Shown here: positions 25,032 through 33,547 of the stretch, one piece after another
How the letters are laid out: each line of letters begins with the position of its first letter
How positions within the stretch are numbered: position 1 is the first letter of the stretch
DNA from: Acidobacteriota bacterium
GTDB lineage: Bacteria; Acidobacteriota; JAAYUB01
Direction of reading: 5' to 3'
NCBI GenBank assembly: GCA_018001935.1
Contig: JAGNHB010000021.1
Location: 1-64,000 of the forward strand
Length of the DNA: 64,000 nt
The notes under the pieces: generated by a model
What the model saw: the letters and a program-made list of their open reading frames with translations, nothing else
Databases searched by the model: none
What the model was told of the DNA's origin: nothing
Program-made: the position numbers and the translations under genes

Positions 25032-25985
25032 TCAGCCGCCGCAGCCGCCGCCGCACCCTCCGCCGCAGCCGCCCCCGCAGCCGCTTCCGCAGCCGGAACT
25101 GGTGGACGAGGAGGGCTCCACCCACCGCAGGGTGGAACCGATCCGGTCGTACGCCGTCCCGGCCAGCACGCCGGTGCCCCCCGCGGCCATGGCCATCCAG
25201 AAAACGGCTTCCGTGGACGGGGCCCCGAGGCCGCGGACCATGCGAACGGCATCCCGGGTGTCCCCGCGGACCCTCTTCAGGAAACGGCGGCCCTCGGGGG
25301 TCGCCCGGGGGACCTGGAGGACGAAAGCCAGGGCCACGGGAAGGACGAACAGGAGGAGGAAGAGGTACCCCACGTTGGAGCGGCCGACGGAAAAAGCCCC
25401 CACCAGGCGCGCCAGGCCGACACCGAAGATCGTGAGGACGCCGAACCACAGGAGGGTCTGGAGGGGGCGGCGCTGGTCCGGGGTGGGGGAAAGCCCCGCC
25501 GCCTCCAGCTCGCGGCGGATCGGAACGCTGAGTTCGGCCACCCGCGTCTTCGCGGTCTTTTTCAGGTCCGCGAAGGTCGACTGGTCGGCGGCGGCGCACA
25601 CGGCCGCGTCGATGGCGTCCAACCGCTCCAGGACGCCGGGGTCCGTCGGGCGGTCGACGAAGTCCACGCGTTTGCCGTCGGCCGACAGCAGGCCCATGCT
25701 GCAGAGCCTGAGGACCGCCGTCTCGATGACGGCATCCTCCCCTCCCCGGAGATAGGCCACGGTGTAAAGCCCGGGGTAGACCGACATCCGGGCGGGGTAC
25801 CGCGACAGGATGACGTGGCGCACCAGGTAACCCACCACGAGGAGGCCGAGGAAGAGCACGACGTAGAACCCCAGGAAATCCGGGCCGTCCAGCCACCCCA
25901 GGAAGGGATTCCGGGCGGTCTCGGGAACCGGCGCCGCGAGGGCCGTGCTCAGGGGCGGTATCGTTGGGGAAGCGAGCTGAATCAT
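25032..25985 (-). CDS. TIGR04222-like membrane protein with Cys/Gly repeat tail
   Basis: The first gene of a three-gene unit. A transmembrane helix (about 36-58) is followed by a cytosolic region with YTVAYLRGGEDAVIETAVLRL typical of TIGR04222-type proteins. Two adjacent membrane segments (about 175-220) and another hydrophobic stretch near 265-280 come next. The C-terminus after SSSTSSGCGSGC is a repeat of GCGG units, giving five Cys among Gly. Such low-complexity Cys/Gly tails are characteristic of this family. Their function is unknown; the neighbouring radical SAM/SPASM enzyme suggests the tail could be modified (inference). Its promoter is at 26041-26069. Confidence 0.8.
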   Translation of the reverse strand: MIQLASPTIPPLSTALAAPVPETARNPFLGWLDGPDFLGFYVVLFLGLLVVGYLVRHVILSRYPARMSVYPGLYTVAYLRGGEDAVIETAVLRLCSMGLLSADGKRVDFVDRPTDPGVLERLDAIDAAVCAAADQSTFADLKKTAKTRVAELSVPIRRELEAAGLSPTPDQRRPLQTLLWFGVLTIFGVGLARLVGAFSVGRSNVGYLFLLLFVLPVALAFVLQVPRATPEGRRFLKRVRGDTRDAVRMVRGLGAPSTEAVFWMAMAAGGTGVLAGTAYDRIGSTLRWVEPSSSTSSGCGSGCGGGCGGGCGGGCGG

Positions 25986-26040
25986 GAGAAGGATCCCCGG
26001 GAGGGTGCTCGACGTTTTCCTTTACCTGCGATTCTCCCCC

Positions 26041-26069
26041 AATCTACCACAAGACCCCGGCACAGACAA
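26041..26069 (-). promoter_or_regulatory. Sigma70-like promoter for the Cys/Gly protein-NTase-radical SAM operon
   Basis: On the minus strand TTGTCT and TAGATT are separated by 17 bp, 55 bp upstream of the first start codon. Confidence 0.6.
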
Positions 26070-26155
26070 GCGGGACGAAAAGGGGAACACCCTCCCCGTT
26101 CGGTGTCGCACGACACGGAACCGGAAAAATCCACCCGAATACAACCAAAGGTGTA

Positions 26156-26185
26156 TTGACTTCGAAAACGCCGTTCCGATACACT
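26156..26185 (+). promoter_or_regulatory. Sigma70-like promoter for the M35-type protease
   Basis: TTGACT and TACACT with an 18-bp spacer in a locally AT-rich patch, 37 bp before the start codon. Confidence 0.5.
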
Positions 26186-26222
26186 TATGTCAAATTTGAT
26201 CTCTTCCAAGGAGGAAGGCCGC

Positions 26223-27299
26223 ATGAAACGCACGACTGTCCTGATTCTGATGGTTCTTGCTCTGGCTTTCACGGGGGTGGGTCTGGCGGAGCAGCAGGGC
26301 CGTGACCGGGGTCCCGAATTCTCGACCCGCGTGGAGACGCTGCCGTGGTACACGCCTGCCGAGCCCATGAACGTGAGATTCACGCTGGAAAACGGCAGCG
26401 CCGAGGCCCTCTGGGTGCTGCGCTGGCAACTGCCTTCCGACGACATCGACGCCAACCTCTTCGAGGTCACGTGCAACGGCAAGCCCGTGACCTACACCGG
26501 CCCGCTCGTCAAGCGGGCCGCCCCGACGGCCGAGGACTACGTCCTGGTCAACCCCGGCGAGGCGCTCTCCGTCCTGTTCGACCCCTCCGCCGTCTACGAC
26601 ATGACGGCCCAGGGCCAGTACACCATCAAGTACCGGGTGCAGGGCCTCTATGCCCGCAAGGAAGCCCCCGGCGCCGACCAGCCCTCCTTCCCCGCCGAGC
26701 GCGCGCGGGTGATGGCGGCCCAGCCGGCCGGCTTCTGGTTCGAGGGGATCGAGAAACCCCAGACGCCGCCCTCGGTGTTCGAGCCCACCCTCATGGGCAT
26801 CGGCGGCTACACCAAGTGCACCACCTCCCAGCAGAGCACCCTGGTGACGGCGCACAACAACGCCAAGACCATCGCCAGCAAGGCCCAGTCCCACCTGGCG
26901 GCCAACCCGAACGGCAGCAGCCTCTACACCTACTGGTTCGGCACGTACAGTTCCTCCCGCTTCAACACGGTGAAGAGCCACTATGCCTCCGTCTACGACG
27001 CGTTCGCCAACAAGTCGGTGACCTACAACTGCAGCTGCAAGCAGAACTACTACGCCTACGTCTACCCGACCAAGCCCTACACCATCTACCTCTGCAAGGT
27101 GTTCTGGCAGGCCCCGGCCCTCGGCCGTGACTCCAAGGCCGGCACCCTGGTCCACGAGATGACCCACTTCAACGTCACCTGCGGGACCGACGACTACGTC
27201 TACGGCGCCACCGGGGCCCACAACCTGGCCGTGTCCGACCCGGCCAAGGCCGTCGACAACGCCGACAACCACGAGTACTTCGCCGAGGACCAGCCCTGA
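26223..27299 (+). CDS. M35-type (aspzincin) secreted metalloendopeptidase, 358 aa
   Basis: A signal peptide (1-22, ending GVGLAEQ) is followed by a beta-sandwich-like propeptide region (about 35-150, MNVRFTLENGSAEALWVLRW) and a deuterolysin/peptidyl-Lys metalloendopeptidase domain. Zinc ligands are H311 and H315 in HEMTH (with E312 the general base) and Asp324 in GTDDYVYG, matching the aspzincin GTxDxxYG motif. Cysteines in YNCSCKQNYY and KCTTSQQ fit disulfides. The C-terminal NADNHEYFAED is also typical. By family, cleavage before Lys is possible but untested. AAGGAGG supports the start; a terminator follows. Confidence 0.9.
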   Translation: MKRTTVLILMVLALAFTGVGLAEQQGRDRGPEFSTRVETLPWYTPAEPMNVRFTLENGSAEALWVLRWQLPSDDIDANLFEVTCNGKPVTYTGPLVKRAAPTAEDYVLVNPGEALSVLFDPSAVYDMTAQGQYTIKYRVQGLYARKEAPGADQPSFPAERARVMAAQPAGFWFEGIEKPQTPPSVFEPTLMGIGGYTKCTTSQQSTLVTAHNNAKTIASKAQSHLAANPNGSSLYTYWFGTYSSSRFNTVKSHYASVYDAFANKSVTYNCSCKQNYYAYVYPTKPYTIYLCKVFWQAPALGRDSKAGTLVHEMTHFNVTCGTDDYVYGATGAHNLAVSDPAKAVDNADNHEYFAEDQP

Positions 27300-27328
27300 T
27301 CCCCGGCACAGCCTAAACGGTCCGATTC

Positions 27329-27359
27329 GGGCGGGAACGATGGTTTCCCGCCCTTTTTT
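27329..27359 (+). terminator. Intrinsic terminator after the M35-type protease
   Basis: A 9-bp stem (GGGCGGGAA, 27329-27337; TTCCCGCCC, 27345-27353) followed by TTTTTT, 30 bp past the stop. Confidence 0.9.
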
Positions 27360-27463
27360 ATTGGGAAACCCCACGACACGAGGGATATTGTTCCAGGGAC
27401 CCTCGCCGATCCCTTCCCCGTGTACCCTTGCGCCCCCGTGTTGCCTTGTCAGCCCCTGTTCCC

Positions 27464-27492
27464 TTGTTTTCCGGCGGCGGTTGGGGTAGAAA
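27464..27492 (+). promoter_or_regulatory. Sigma70-like promoter for the DUF1573-pullulanase gene
   Basis: TTGTTT and TAGAAA separated by 17 bp, 41 bp before the start codon. Confidence 0.5.
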
Positions 27493-27532
27493 GGGGGGGC
27501 GACCGATTCGCCGGATATCAGGAGGTCAAGCG

Positions 27533-30517
27533 ATGCGTTCGTTCTTTCCCTGGTTGACCCTGTTGCTCCCGCTCTCCCTGGCGGCGACCCCGACGGACAC
27601 ACCCGCCCCGGACCGGAAACCCGTCATCTTCTGCGCCCGGGCCGGCGTCGATTTCGGAACGGTCCTGCAGGGGCGGAAAGTCAGCCACACCTTCGTGGTG
27701 GAGAACCACGGGGACGCCCCCCTCAACATCTCCGGCGTGGTCCCCAACTGCAACTGCACCACGGCGGACATCACCCGGCAGATCGTCGAGCCCGGGACCA
27801 GCGCCTTCGTCCGGGCCGTCTTCGATTCCTCCGAGTTCGACGGGCCCGTGGGCAAAACCATTTTCGTGTCCAGCGACGACCCCGAACGGCCCACCCTCAA
27901 CCTGGATTTCAAGGCGAACGTCCTCCGGCCCTACACCACCGAGCCCTACCCCGCCGACTTCCGTCGGGTCAGCCGCAACGCCGATTTCGAGATGAAACTG
28001 GCCTTCCGGGGCCGCGAGGGGCGGCAAGGCGCCATCCGCTCCGTGTCGGTGGAGAAGGCGACCTGTTTCGAGGCCCGCTTCACACCCGGGACCGACGCGG
28101 GGCCCGCCGTCGTCGTGCTCCGGCTCAAACCCGGCGCGCCGCCCCACGCCGTGGAGGCCACCCTCGTGGTGACCGTGGACGACCCGGAGTTCCCCGTCGT
28201 GCGCATCCCGCTCCGCGGGCAGTTGCTGGACGACGTCACGGTCTTCCCCGCGGCGCTCGACTTCGGCACCCTGGAACCGGGGGCCGCCTTCCCCCGCAAG
28301 GTTTTCGCCCTCGTCGCCAATCCCGCCGTCACGCTCCGAACGGTGGAGTTCACCCCCCCGTTCTTTTCCGCCACCGTCGCGAAACGGGCGTCGACCCTGT
28401 CGGCCGGGCCCGCCGGGGCCGCGCCCGAACCCGAAGCCGTCGAAGTCTCGGTGAGCGTCAAGCCCGATGCGCCCCCGGGTCCGGTCAAGGGTTCCATGGC
28501 CCTGAAGACCGACAGCCGGGAACAGCCCGTGATCACCCTCCCCCTGGCCGGGGCGGTGGCCGCCGTCGCCCCGCCGCTGGACCTCGACGCCGTGAGGCGC
28601 CACGGGTCCGACCGCTACGACGGGAACGACCTGGGGTGCACGTGGACGGCGGCGGAGACCGGTTTCAAGCTGTGGGCGCCTACTGCCCGGAGCGTGGACG
28701 TCCTGCTCTTCCCCGGCCCCGCCGCCCCCGGCTTCACCCGTCATGCCATGACGCGGGGGCCTGCCGGCACGTGGTCGCTGGCCCTCCCCGGAGACCATGA
28801 GGGGAAGTACTACCTCTACGAGACCGTGTTTGCGAGGGCCGGGAACGCGGGGGGCACCGTCACGTTCCGGGTGAATGACCCCTGTGCCCGGGGCTGCTCC
28901 GCCAACTCCGGGCGGACCCTGATCTACGACCCCCGGAAGACCGACCCCCCGGGGTGGGCGAAGGACCGCCCCGTCACCCTGCACTCCCCCACCGACGCCG
29001 TGATCTGCGAGATGCACCTGCGGGACGTCTCCATCCACCCCTCGTCCGGGGTCCCGCCGGCCCACCGGGGGAAGTACCTGGGGGCGGTGCAGGGCGGCAC
29101 CCGGTCTCCCGAGGGCCTGGCCACGACCCTCGACCACCTGGCGGAGCTGGGCGTGACCCACGTCCACCTGCTCCCGACCTTCGACTACGGCACCGGGGAC
29201 GAGACCGAGCCCGCCGCCCGCTACACCTGGTACAACTGGGGCTACGACCCCGTCCTGTACAACGCGCCCGAGGGCTCCTACGCCTCCGACCCCGACGGCA
29301 CGGCCCGCCAGCGGGAGTTCAAGCAGATGGTCCAGGCCTTCCACCGCCGGGGGATCGGCGTGGTGCTGGACTGCGTCTACAACCACACCTTCCGGACGGG
29401 GGGCGACCCCTTCTCCGTCTTCGACAAGGTCTTTCCCGGCTACTACTACCGCTTCAACCCCGACGGCACCTACGCCGACGGGAGCCAGTGCCGCAACGAG
29501 GTGGCCTCGGAGCGGCCCATGGTGCGGAAGTTCATCGTGGACTCCATCCGGCACTGGCTCGAGGAGTACCACGTGGACGGGTTCCGCTTCGACCTCATGG
29601 GCCTCATGGACCGGGAGACCATGCTGGAGCTGGCCCGGGAAGCCCGCCGGGTCAACCCGGGCGTCCTCCTCTACGGCGAGGGGTGGGACATGGGGTCGAT
29701 CCTGAAACCGGATGAGAAGTTCAAGCAGGCCAACGTGGGCGGCACCGGCGTCGCGGCCTTCAATGACGGGATCCGGGACAACCTCAAGGGCGACGTGTTC
29801 GACGCCGCCTCGAAGGGCTTCGTCCAGGGCGCCGGCCCCTGGCTGGACATGGACCGCCTGAAGAAGCACGTCCTGGGCGCGGGGACCGGGCGGGACAAGA
29901 CGGACATCCCCGTCCGTTCCCCCACCGAGACCGTCAACTACGTCTCCTGCCACGACAACCTCTGCCTGATGGACAAGCTGAAGGCCTCCGTCCCGGACGC
30001 GGCGCCGGGGACCCGGGTCCGGATGGCCTGCCTGGCCCACGCCGTGGTCCTGACTTCCCAGGGCATCCCCTTCCTCCACCTGGGCGACGACTTCGGCCGG
30101 AGCAAGAACGGCGTCGAAAACTCCTTCAACAACAACGACCCGGCGGTGAACCCCGTGGACTGGTCCCTCAAGGCCGCCAACCGGGAAATGTTCAACTTCC
30201 ACCGGGGGCTCGTCGCGCTGCGGAGGGCCCACCCCGCCTTCCGGATGAGCGTCGCCTCGGTGGTGGGCCGGCACGTCCGGTTCCTGGAGGGCCTGCCGGA
30301 GAACGTCCTGGCCTACGTCCTCCACGGCCGGGCGAACGGCGACCCCTGGGCGGAGATCCTCGTGGCCTTCAACGGGACCGCCGCCCCGCAGACCCTGGCG
30401 GCGCCGGGCCGGTGGGAGGTGGTCGTGGACGGGCTGTCCGCGGGGACGAAAACGTTGTCGACGGCGAAGGACACCGTGAAGATCGCCCCGTTCTCGGCCC
30501 TGGTGGCGCACCGGTAG
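27533..30517 (+). CDS. Secreted type I pullulanase fused to N-terminal DUF1573/ASH domains, 994 aa
   Basis: A signal peptide (1-17) is followed by a DUF1573 domain (about 25-125: [22 protein letters not shown], then [10 protein letters not shown]) and a further HYDIN/ASH-like beta domain with [11 protein letters not shown] (to about 345). Next come a CBM48-like module ([17 protein letters not shown]) and a GH13 barrel. The type I pullulanase signature YNWGYDP is at 567-573. Catalytic residues read as Asp687 (DGFRFD), Glu716 (YGEGWD) and Asp808 (SCHDN). A C-terminal beta domain ends the protein. The enzyme should cleave alpha-1,6 bonds in pullulan, amylopectin or glycogen outside the cytoplasm. 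The DUF1573 fusion is unusual. AGGAGG precedes the ATG. Confidence 0.92.
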   Translation: MRSFFPWLTLLLPLSLAATPTDTPAPDRKPVIFCARAGVDFGTVLQGRKVSHTFVVENHGDAPLNISGVVPNCNCTTADITRQIVEPGTSAFVRAVFDSSEFDGPVGKTIFVSSDDPERPTLNLDFKANVLRPYTTEPYPADFRRVSRNADFEMKLAFRGREGRQGAIRSVSVEKATCFEARFTPGTDAGPAVVVLRLKPGAPPHAVEATLVVTVDDPEFPVVRIPLRGQLLDDVTVFPAALDFGTLEPGAAFPRKVFALVANPAVTLRTVEFTPPFFSATVAKRASTLSAGPAGAAPEPEAVEVSVSVKPDAPPGPVKGSMALKTDSREQPVITLPLAGAVAAVAPPLDLDAVRRHGSDRYDGNDLGCTWTAAETGFKLWAPTARSVDVLLFPGPAAPGFTRHAMTRGPAGTWSLALPGDHEGKYYLYETVFARAGNAGGTVTFRVNDPCARGCSANSGRTLIYDPRKTDPPGWAKDRPVTLHSPTDAVICEMHLRDVSIHPSSGVPPAHRGKYLGAVQGGTRSPEGLATTLDHLAELGVTHVHLLPTFDYGTGDETEPAARYTWYNWGYDPVLYNAPEGSYASDPDGTARQREFKQMVQAFHRRGIGVVLDCVYNHTFRTGGDPFSVFDKVFPGYYYRFNPDGTYADGSQCRNEVASERPMVRKFIVDSIRHWLEEYHVDGFRFDLMGLMDRETMLELAREARRVNPGVLLYGEGWDMGSILKPDEKFKQANVGGTGVAAFNDGIRDNLKGDVFDAASKGFVQGAGPWLDMDRLKKHVLGAGTGRDKTDIPVRSPTETVNYVSCHDNLCLMDKLKASVPDAAPGTRVRMACLAHAVVLTSQGIPFLHLGDDFGRSKNGVENSFNNNDPAVNPVDWSLKAANREMFNFHRGLVALRRAHPAFRMSVASVVGRHVRFLEGLPENVLAYVLHGRANGDPWAEILVAFNGTAAPQTLAAPGRWEVVVDGLSAGTKTLSTAKDTVKIAPFSALVAHR

Positions 30518-30561
30518 CCGCCCGCCGGCGTGCGGCGGCGGCAATCGTCGGAATCCCGTCA

Positions 30562-30625
30562 GAGCCGCGCGCGTAAGCAAGCGGTAAATGCTATTTATTT
30601 AACCGCTTGCTTACGCGCGCGGCTC
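30562..30625. repeat. Perfect 24-bp inverted repeat (TACGCGCGCGGCTC family)
   Basis: Arms are exact reverse complements (the right arm contains CTTGCTTACGCGCGCGGCTC) around AAATGCTATTTATTTA. The long hairpin may end pullulanase transcription, although no T tract follows. Related copies lie at 41360-41391 and 41410-41438. Confidence 0.9.
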
Positions 30626-30681
30626 CGACTCGTTTCGGGCCCGGGCCTTGGTGAGTTTGTTGTTCAGTCGTCGAGAGCCCC

Positions 30682-30762
30682 GCGAAAAGTGCCTTCACCC
30701 TTCGGATGATGGCCTGAAAATGGCTTTACAGACACTTCTCCGTTTGGTTTCCGGCTTTTTGC
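30682..30762 (+). repeat. 81-bp MITE/REPIN-like element
   Basis: It begins GCGAAAAGT and ends GCTTTTTGC, with inner GCCTTCACCCTTCGGATGAT and GGCTTTACA. It aligns along its length with 52921-53002, with roughly one base in four differing. Confidence 0.75.
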
Positions 30763-30783
30763 GGCCTTGTCGGCCAGTGACCG

Positions 30784-30810
30784 ACCCGCGTCGGGACGAC
30801 GCGTGCGAAC
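30784..30810 (-). repeat. Solo end of the repeat captured in the Rhs gene
   Basis: It is the reverse complement of GTTCGCACGCGTCGTCCCGA plus CGCGGGT, identical to the left end of Rhs copy B. This shows that the Rhs insertions belong to a genome-dispersed repeat. Confidence 0.85.
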
Positions 30811-30821
30811 CTTGGGCGGGC

Positions 30822-31469
30822 TCAGGTTTTCCGGCCCATGGCGAAGATCCGCTCGTTGCGGATCTCGAAGTCGTAGGGATTCCTCCGCTCCAGAAAATCG
30901 ACCGCGAAACCGGCGCCCGTGAAGAGACCGGCGATCTCCGCTTCCGTGAACAGGGCGAAGTAGATCTCGGTTTCGATCCCCAGCAGGTCTCCGGCCATAC
31001 CTTCGGTGTCCCCGGCCTTGACGGCGACCAGGAGGGAGCCCCCCGGCTTCAGGACCCGTCGGAATTCGGTAAAATACCTGGAAGCAAAACGCTTGGGTGC
31101 ATGGATGATGGAATAGTAAGCGAGGATGCCGTCGAAGGAATCACCGGGGAAGCGCATGCCCGCCATGTCCTCGCGCCGGAAGTGCATGCCCGGGTGAAGC
31201 GACCGGGCGAGGGCGACGCAGCGGTCGGAGATGTCCACGCCGACCACGTTCAACCCCTTGTCGAAGAGGTAGCGGCCGAGGTGCCCCGACGGGCCGCACC
31301 CGGCGTCGCAGATCGACGAGCCGGGTGGAAAGCGGCCGGCGAAGGCGTCGAGCAGGTCGCGGTCGTAGGCCTTTGTCCTCAGTTCGTCGGCGAAGCGCTG
31401 ATGGTAGGTTTCCGCGGCAAGGTTGTAGGCCTGGCGCGTTTTCCCGTGAATCTGCCGCAGGTGGGGCAC
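30822..31469 (-). CDS. Class I SAM-dependent methyltransferase, 215 aa
   Basis: Motif I is SICDAGCGPSGHLGRYL (about 49-65), motif II VVGVDISDRCVALAR, then FDGILAYYSIIHAPK and VLKPGGSLLVAVKAG. The C-terminal half (TEAEIAGLFTGAGFAVDFLERRNPYDFE) follows the UbiE/small-molecule methyltransferase pattern. The likely start is GTG 31469, preceded by GAGGA at good spacing; the longer upstream frame is GC-rich noise. It is monocistronic as far as can be seen. The substrate is unknown. Confidence 0.85.
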   Translation of the reverse strand: MPHLRQIHGKTRQAYNLAAETYHQRFADELRTKAYDRDLLDAFAGRFPPGSSICDAGCGPSGHLGRYLFDKGLNVVGVDISDRCVALARSLHPGMHFRREDMAGMRFPGDSFDGILAYYSIIHAPKRFASRYFTEFRRVLKPGGSLLVAVKAGDTEGMAGDLLGIETEIYFALFTEAEIAGLFTGAGFAVDFLERRNPYDFEIRNERIFAMGRKT

Positions 31470-31879
31470 AACCGGATCCTCGACTGATGATGGGGCCCAC
31501 CTCTCGCGGAGAAGACCGCGAACCCGGCCGAGATGCCGGAGGTGGCCGAAGCCCGTCGCTCTCCTCAGTCTGCATCGGCTTCCGGGCGATTGACAAGCTT
31601 TTTCTGCGGTCGAACGGGAAGCCCGTCGATCGAGGGCCCGGCGAGCGGGACGGCCAGGGGTGGCCCCAGGCTGAACCGGGTGGCTCCCGCCGGCATCGGG
31701 GGCTCGGAGGGGGAAGGGCTCCGGCAGGCATGGTCGAGTCACCGGGCCGGAATCGACGGATGTTGCCGGAGGGTGTGAAACAAGGCCTCCCTCGGCGGGT
31801 TAGAAGGAGCGGGGGAGCCCGGCGGAGGGTCATCCCGTCTGAAGGGCCCCCGGGGGGAATCCCGAGTGGAGCGTTCTTC
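31470..31879. other. Intergenic stretch with nothing recognised
   Basis: This 410-bp gap lies between the divergent methyltransferase and dockerin-protein genes. A TTGACA at 31592 has no fitting -10. No repeat family member or RNA was recognised. Confidence 0.45.
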
Positions 31880-33382
31880 ATGAACAACCCGATTGCGTTG
31901 GAAATCCTGGCGGTGATGTTTCTCCTGGCGCCATCCGTCACCGCGGCCCAGGGTGCGGCGGCAGTCCCACCGGCCCCGGCCGCGTCGCTGCCGTACCCCA
32001 TCGTCGACACCGGCCAGGTCACGTGCTACAACAACGCGTCCCCGATCGCGGCCCCGTCCGCCGGCCAGCCCTTCCACGGGCAGGACGCCCAGATCGCCGG
32101 GCGGCAGCCGTCCTACACCCTCGGCGCGGACGGCCTGACGGTGGCGGACAACGTCACGGGACTCACGTGGCAGCGCAGCCCGGACACCAACGGGGACGGC
32201 GTCATCAACGTCAGCGACAAGTTCACCTGGGCCCAGGCGCAGTCGCGGCCCGCGGCCCTCAACGCGGCGCACTACGGGGGTTTTGACGACTGGCGCCTCC
32301 CCACCATCAAGGAACTCTACTCGCTGATGAACTTCAACGGCGGAGACCCGAGCGGTTACAACGGCACCGACACCTCCGGCCTGACCCCCTTCATCGACAC
32401 CGACTCCTTCGATTTCGCCTACGGCGACACCAGCGCCGGCGAGCGGATCATCGACGCCCAGTACGCGTCGTGCACCCTCTATGTCTACACTGCCGGCGGG
32501 ACGAAAACGAAACTTTTCGGGCTCAACCTGGCCGACGGCCGGATCAAGGGGTACGACCTTCAAATGCCGGGTGGGGCGGAGAAGACCTTCCTCGTCCAGT
32601 GCGTGCGGGGCAACCCGGATTACGGCGTCAACCACTTCGTGGACAACGGCGACCAGACCGTCACCGACCTGGCCACGGGCCTGATGTGGTCCAGGGCCGA
32701 CAGCGGCGCCGCCCTGAACTGGCAGGACGCCCTGGCCTGGGTGCAGGCGAGGAACGCGGCCAATTTTCTGGGGCACTCCGACTGGCGCCTGCCCAACGCC
32801 AAGGAACTCCAGTCGATCCTGGACTACACCCGCTCGCCGGACACCAGCGGCACCGCGGCCATCGACCCCGTGTTCGCCGCGACCGCCTTCGTCGACGAGG
32901 GCGGCGCGGCCGACGCCCCCTGGTACTGGACCGGGACCACCCACACCACCTGGAACGGCATGGGCGCCAACGCCGTCTACCTGTGCTTCGGCCGGGCGGG
33001 AGGGTGGCAGAAGTCGCCCCCCTCCGCCGCGTGTTACACCCTCTTCGACGTCCACGGCGCGGGCGCCCAGCGCAGCGACCCGAAGACCCTCGGCGGCCGG
33101 GTGGTCATCGGCACCGCCTGCGCCGGCGGCACGGCCTACGGTCTCGGCCCGCAGGGGGACGTGCAGCGGGGGGTGAACTTCGTCCGCCTGGTGAGGGACG
33201 CGGGGTCGGCGCCCACCGTGGGCGACCTGAACGCCGACGGCGCCGTGAACGCCGCCGACCTGGCCCTCCTGGCGGGCATCCTGGCCGGAAACGTGACGAC
33301 GGCGCCGTCCGCGGCCGACGTCAACCAGGATGCCGCCGTCAACGTCATCGACCTGGTGGACCTGGTTCGCCTGGTGCTCTGA
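31880..33382 (+). CDS. Secreted DUF1566 (x2) protein with C-terminal dockerin
   Basis: A signal peptide (1-22, ending VTAAQG) is followed by two DUF1566-type lectin-like repeats: VTGLTWQRS...FDDWRLPTIKELYSLMNF (about 90-155) and ATGLMWSRAD...HSDWRLPNAKELQSILDY (about 265-315). The C-terminus is a dockerin type I-like pair of EF-hand loops: VGDLNADGAVNAADLALLAG and AADVNQDAAVNVIDLVDLVR. The second loop has Ala where Gly is usual. Calcium-dependent docking to a cohesin is the family role, but no cohesin or scaffoldin is in the window. The start at 31880 follows GAGTGGAG. Confidence 0.85.
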   Translation: MNNPIALEILAVMFLLAPSVTAAQGAAAVPPAPAASLPYPIVDTGQVTCYNNASPIAAPSAGQPFHGQDAQIAGRQPSYTLGADGLTVADNVTGLTWQRSPDTNGDGVINVSDKFTWAQAQSRPAALNAAHYGGFDDWRLPTIKELYSLMNFNGGDPSGYNGTDTSGLTPFIDTDSFDFAYGDTSAGERIIDAQYASCTLYVYTAGGTKTKLFGLNLADGRIKGYDLQMPGGAEKTFLVQCVRGNPDYGVNHFVDNGDQTVTDLATGLMWSRADSGAALNWQDALAWVQARNAANFLGHSDWRLPNAKELQSILDYTRSPDTSGTAAIDPVFAATAFVDEGGAADAPWYWTGTTHTTWNGMGANAVYLCFGRAGGWQKSPPSAACYTLFDVHGAGAQRSDPKTLGGRVVIGTACAGGTAYGLGPQGDVQRGVNFVRLVRDAGSAPTVGDLNADGAVNAADLALLAGILAGNVTTAPSAADVNQDAAVNVIDLVDLVRLVL

Positions 33383-33444
33383 ACCCAGCCCGGATGAAAC
33401 GGAAACACCCGGCCGCCGGCGGCGTATACCCTGCGAGGACGGGC

Positions 33445-33473
33445 TTGACCGGGGCGAAAATCGGCGTTACAGT
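33445..33473 (+). promoter_or_regulatory. Sigma70-like promoter for the TPR protein
   Basis: TTGACC and TACAGT separated by 17 bp, 75 bp before the start codon. Confidence 0.6.
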
Positions 33474-33547
33474 GAAATCAGGGGCAGTTTTCGGCGCATC
33501 CCGGCCGGTTGCCCGTTCATCCAATGTTTCGTCCGGGGAGGTGGAAC

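Larger units (their letters stand above)
30518..30821. repeat. Intergenic cluster of three different dispersed repeats
   Basis: This 304-bp gap holds a perfect inverted repeat with 24-bp arms (30562-30585 and 30602-30625, AT-rich 16-bp spacer), an 81-bp element (30682-30762) and a solo right end of the Rhs-borne repeat (30784-30810). No gene is seen. Confidence 0.85.

Noticed and set aside
31470..31742. N-terminal extension of the methyltransferase ending at 30822
   Set aside because: The extra ~91 residues are Arg/Pro-rich without secondary-structure pattern; the GTG at 31469 has a good ribosome site.
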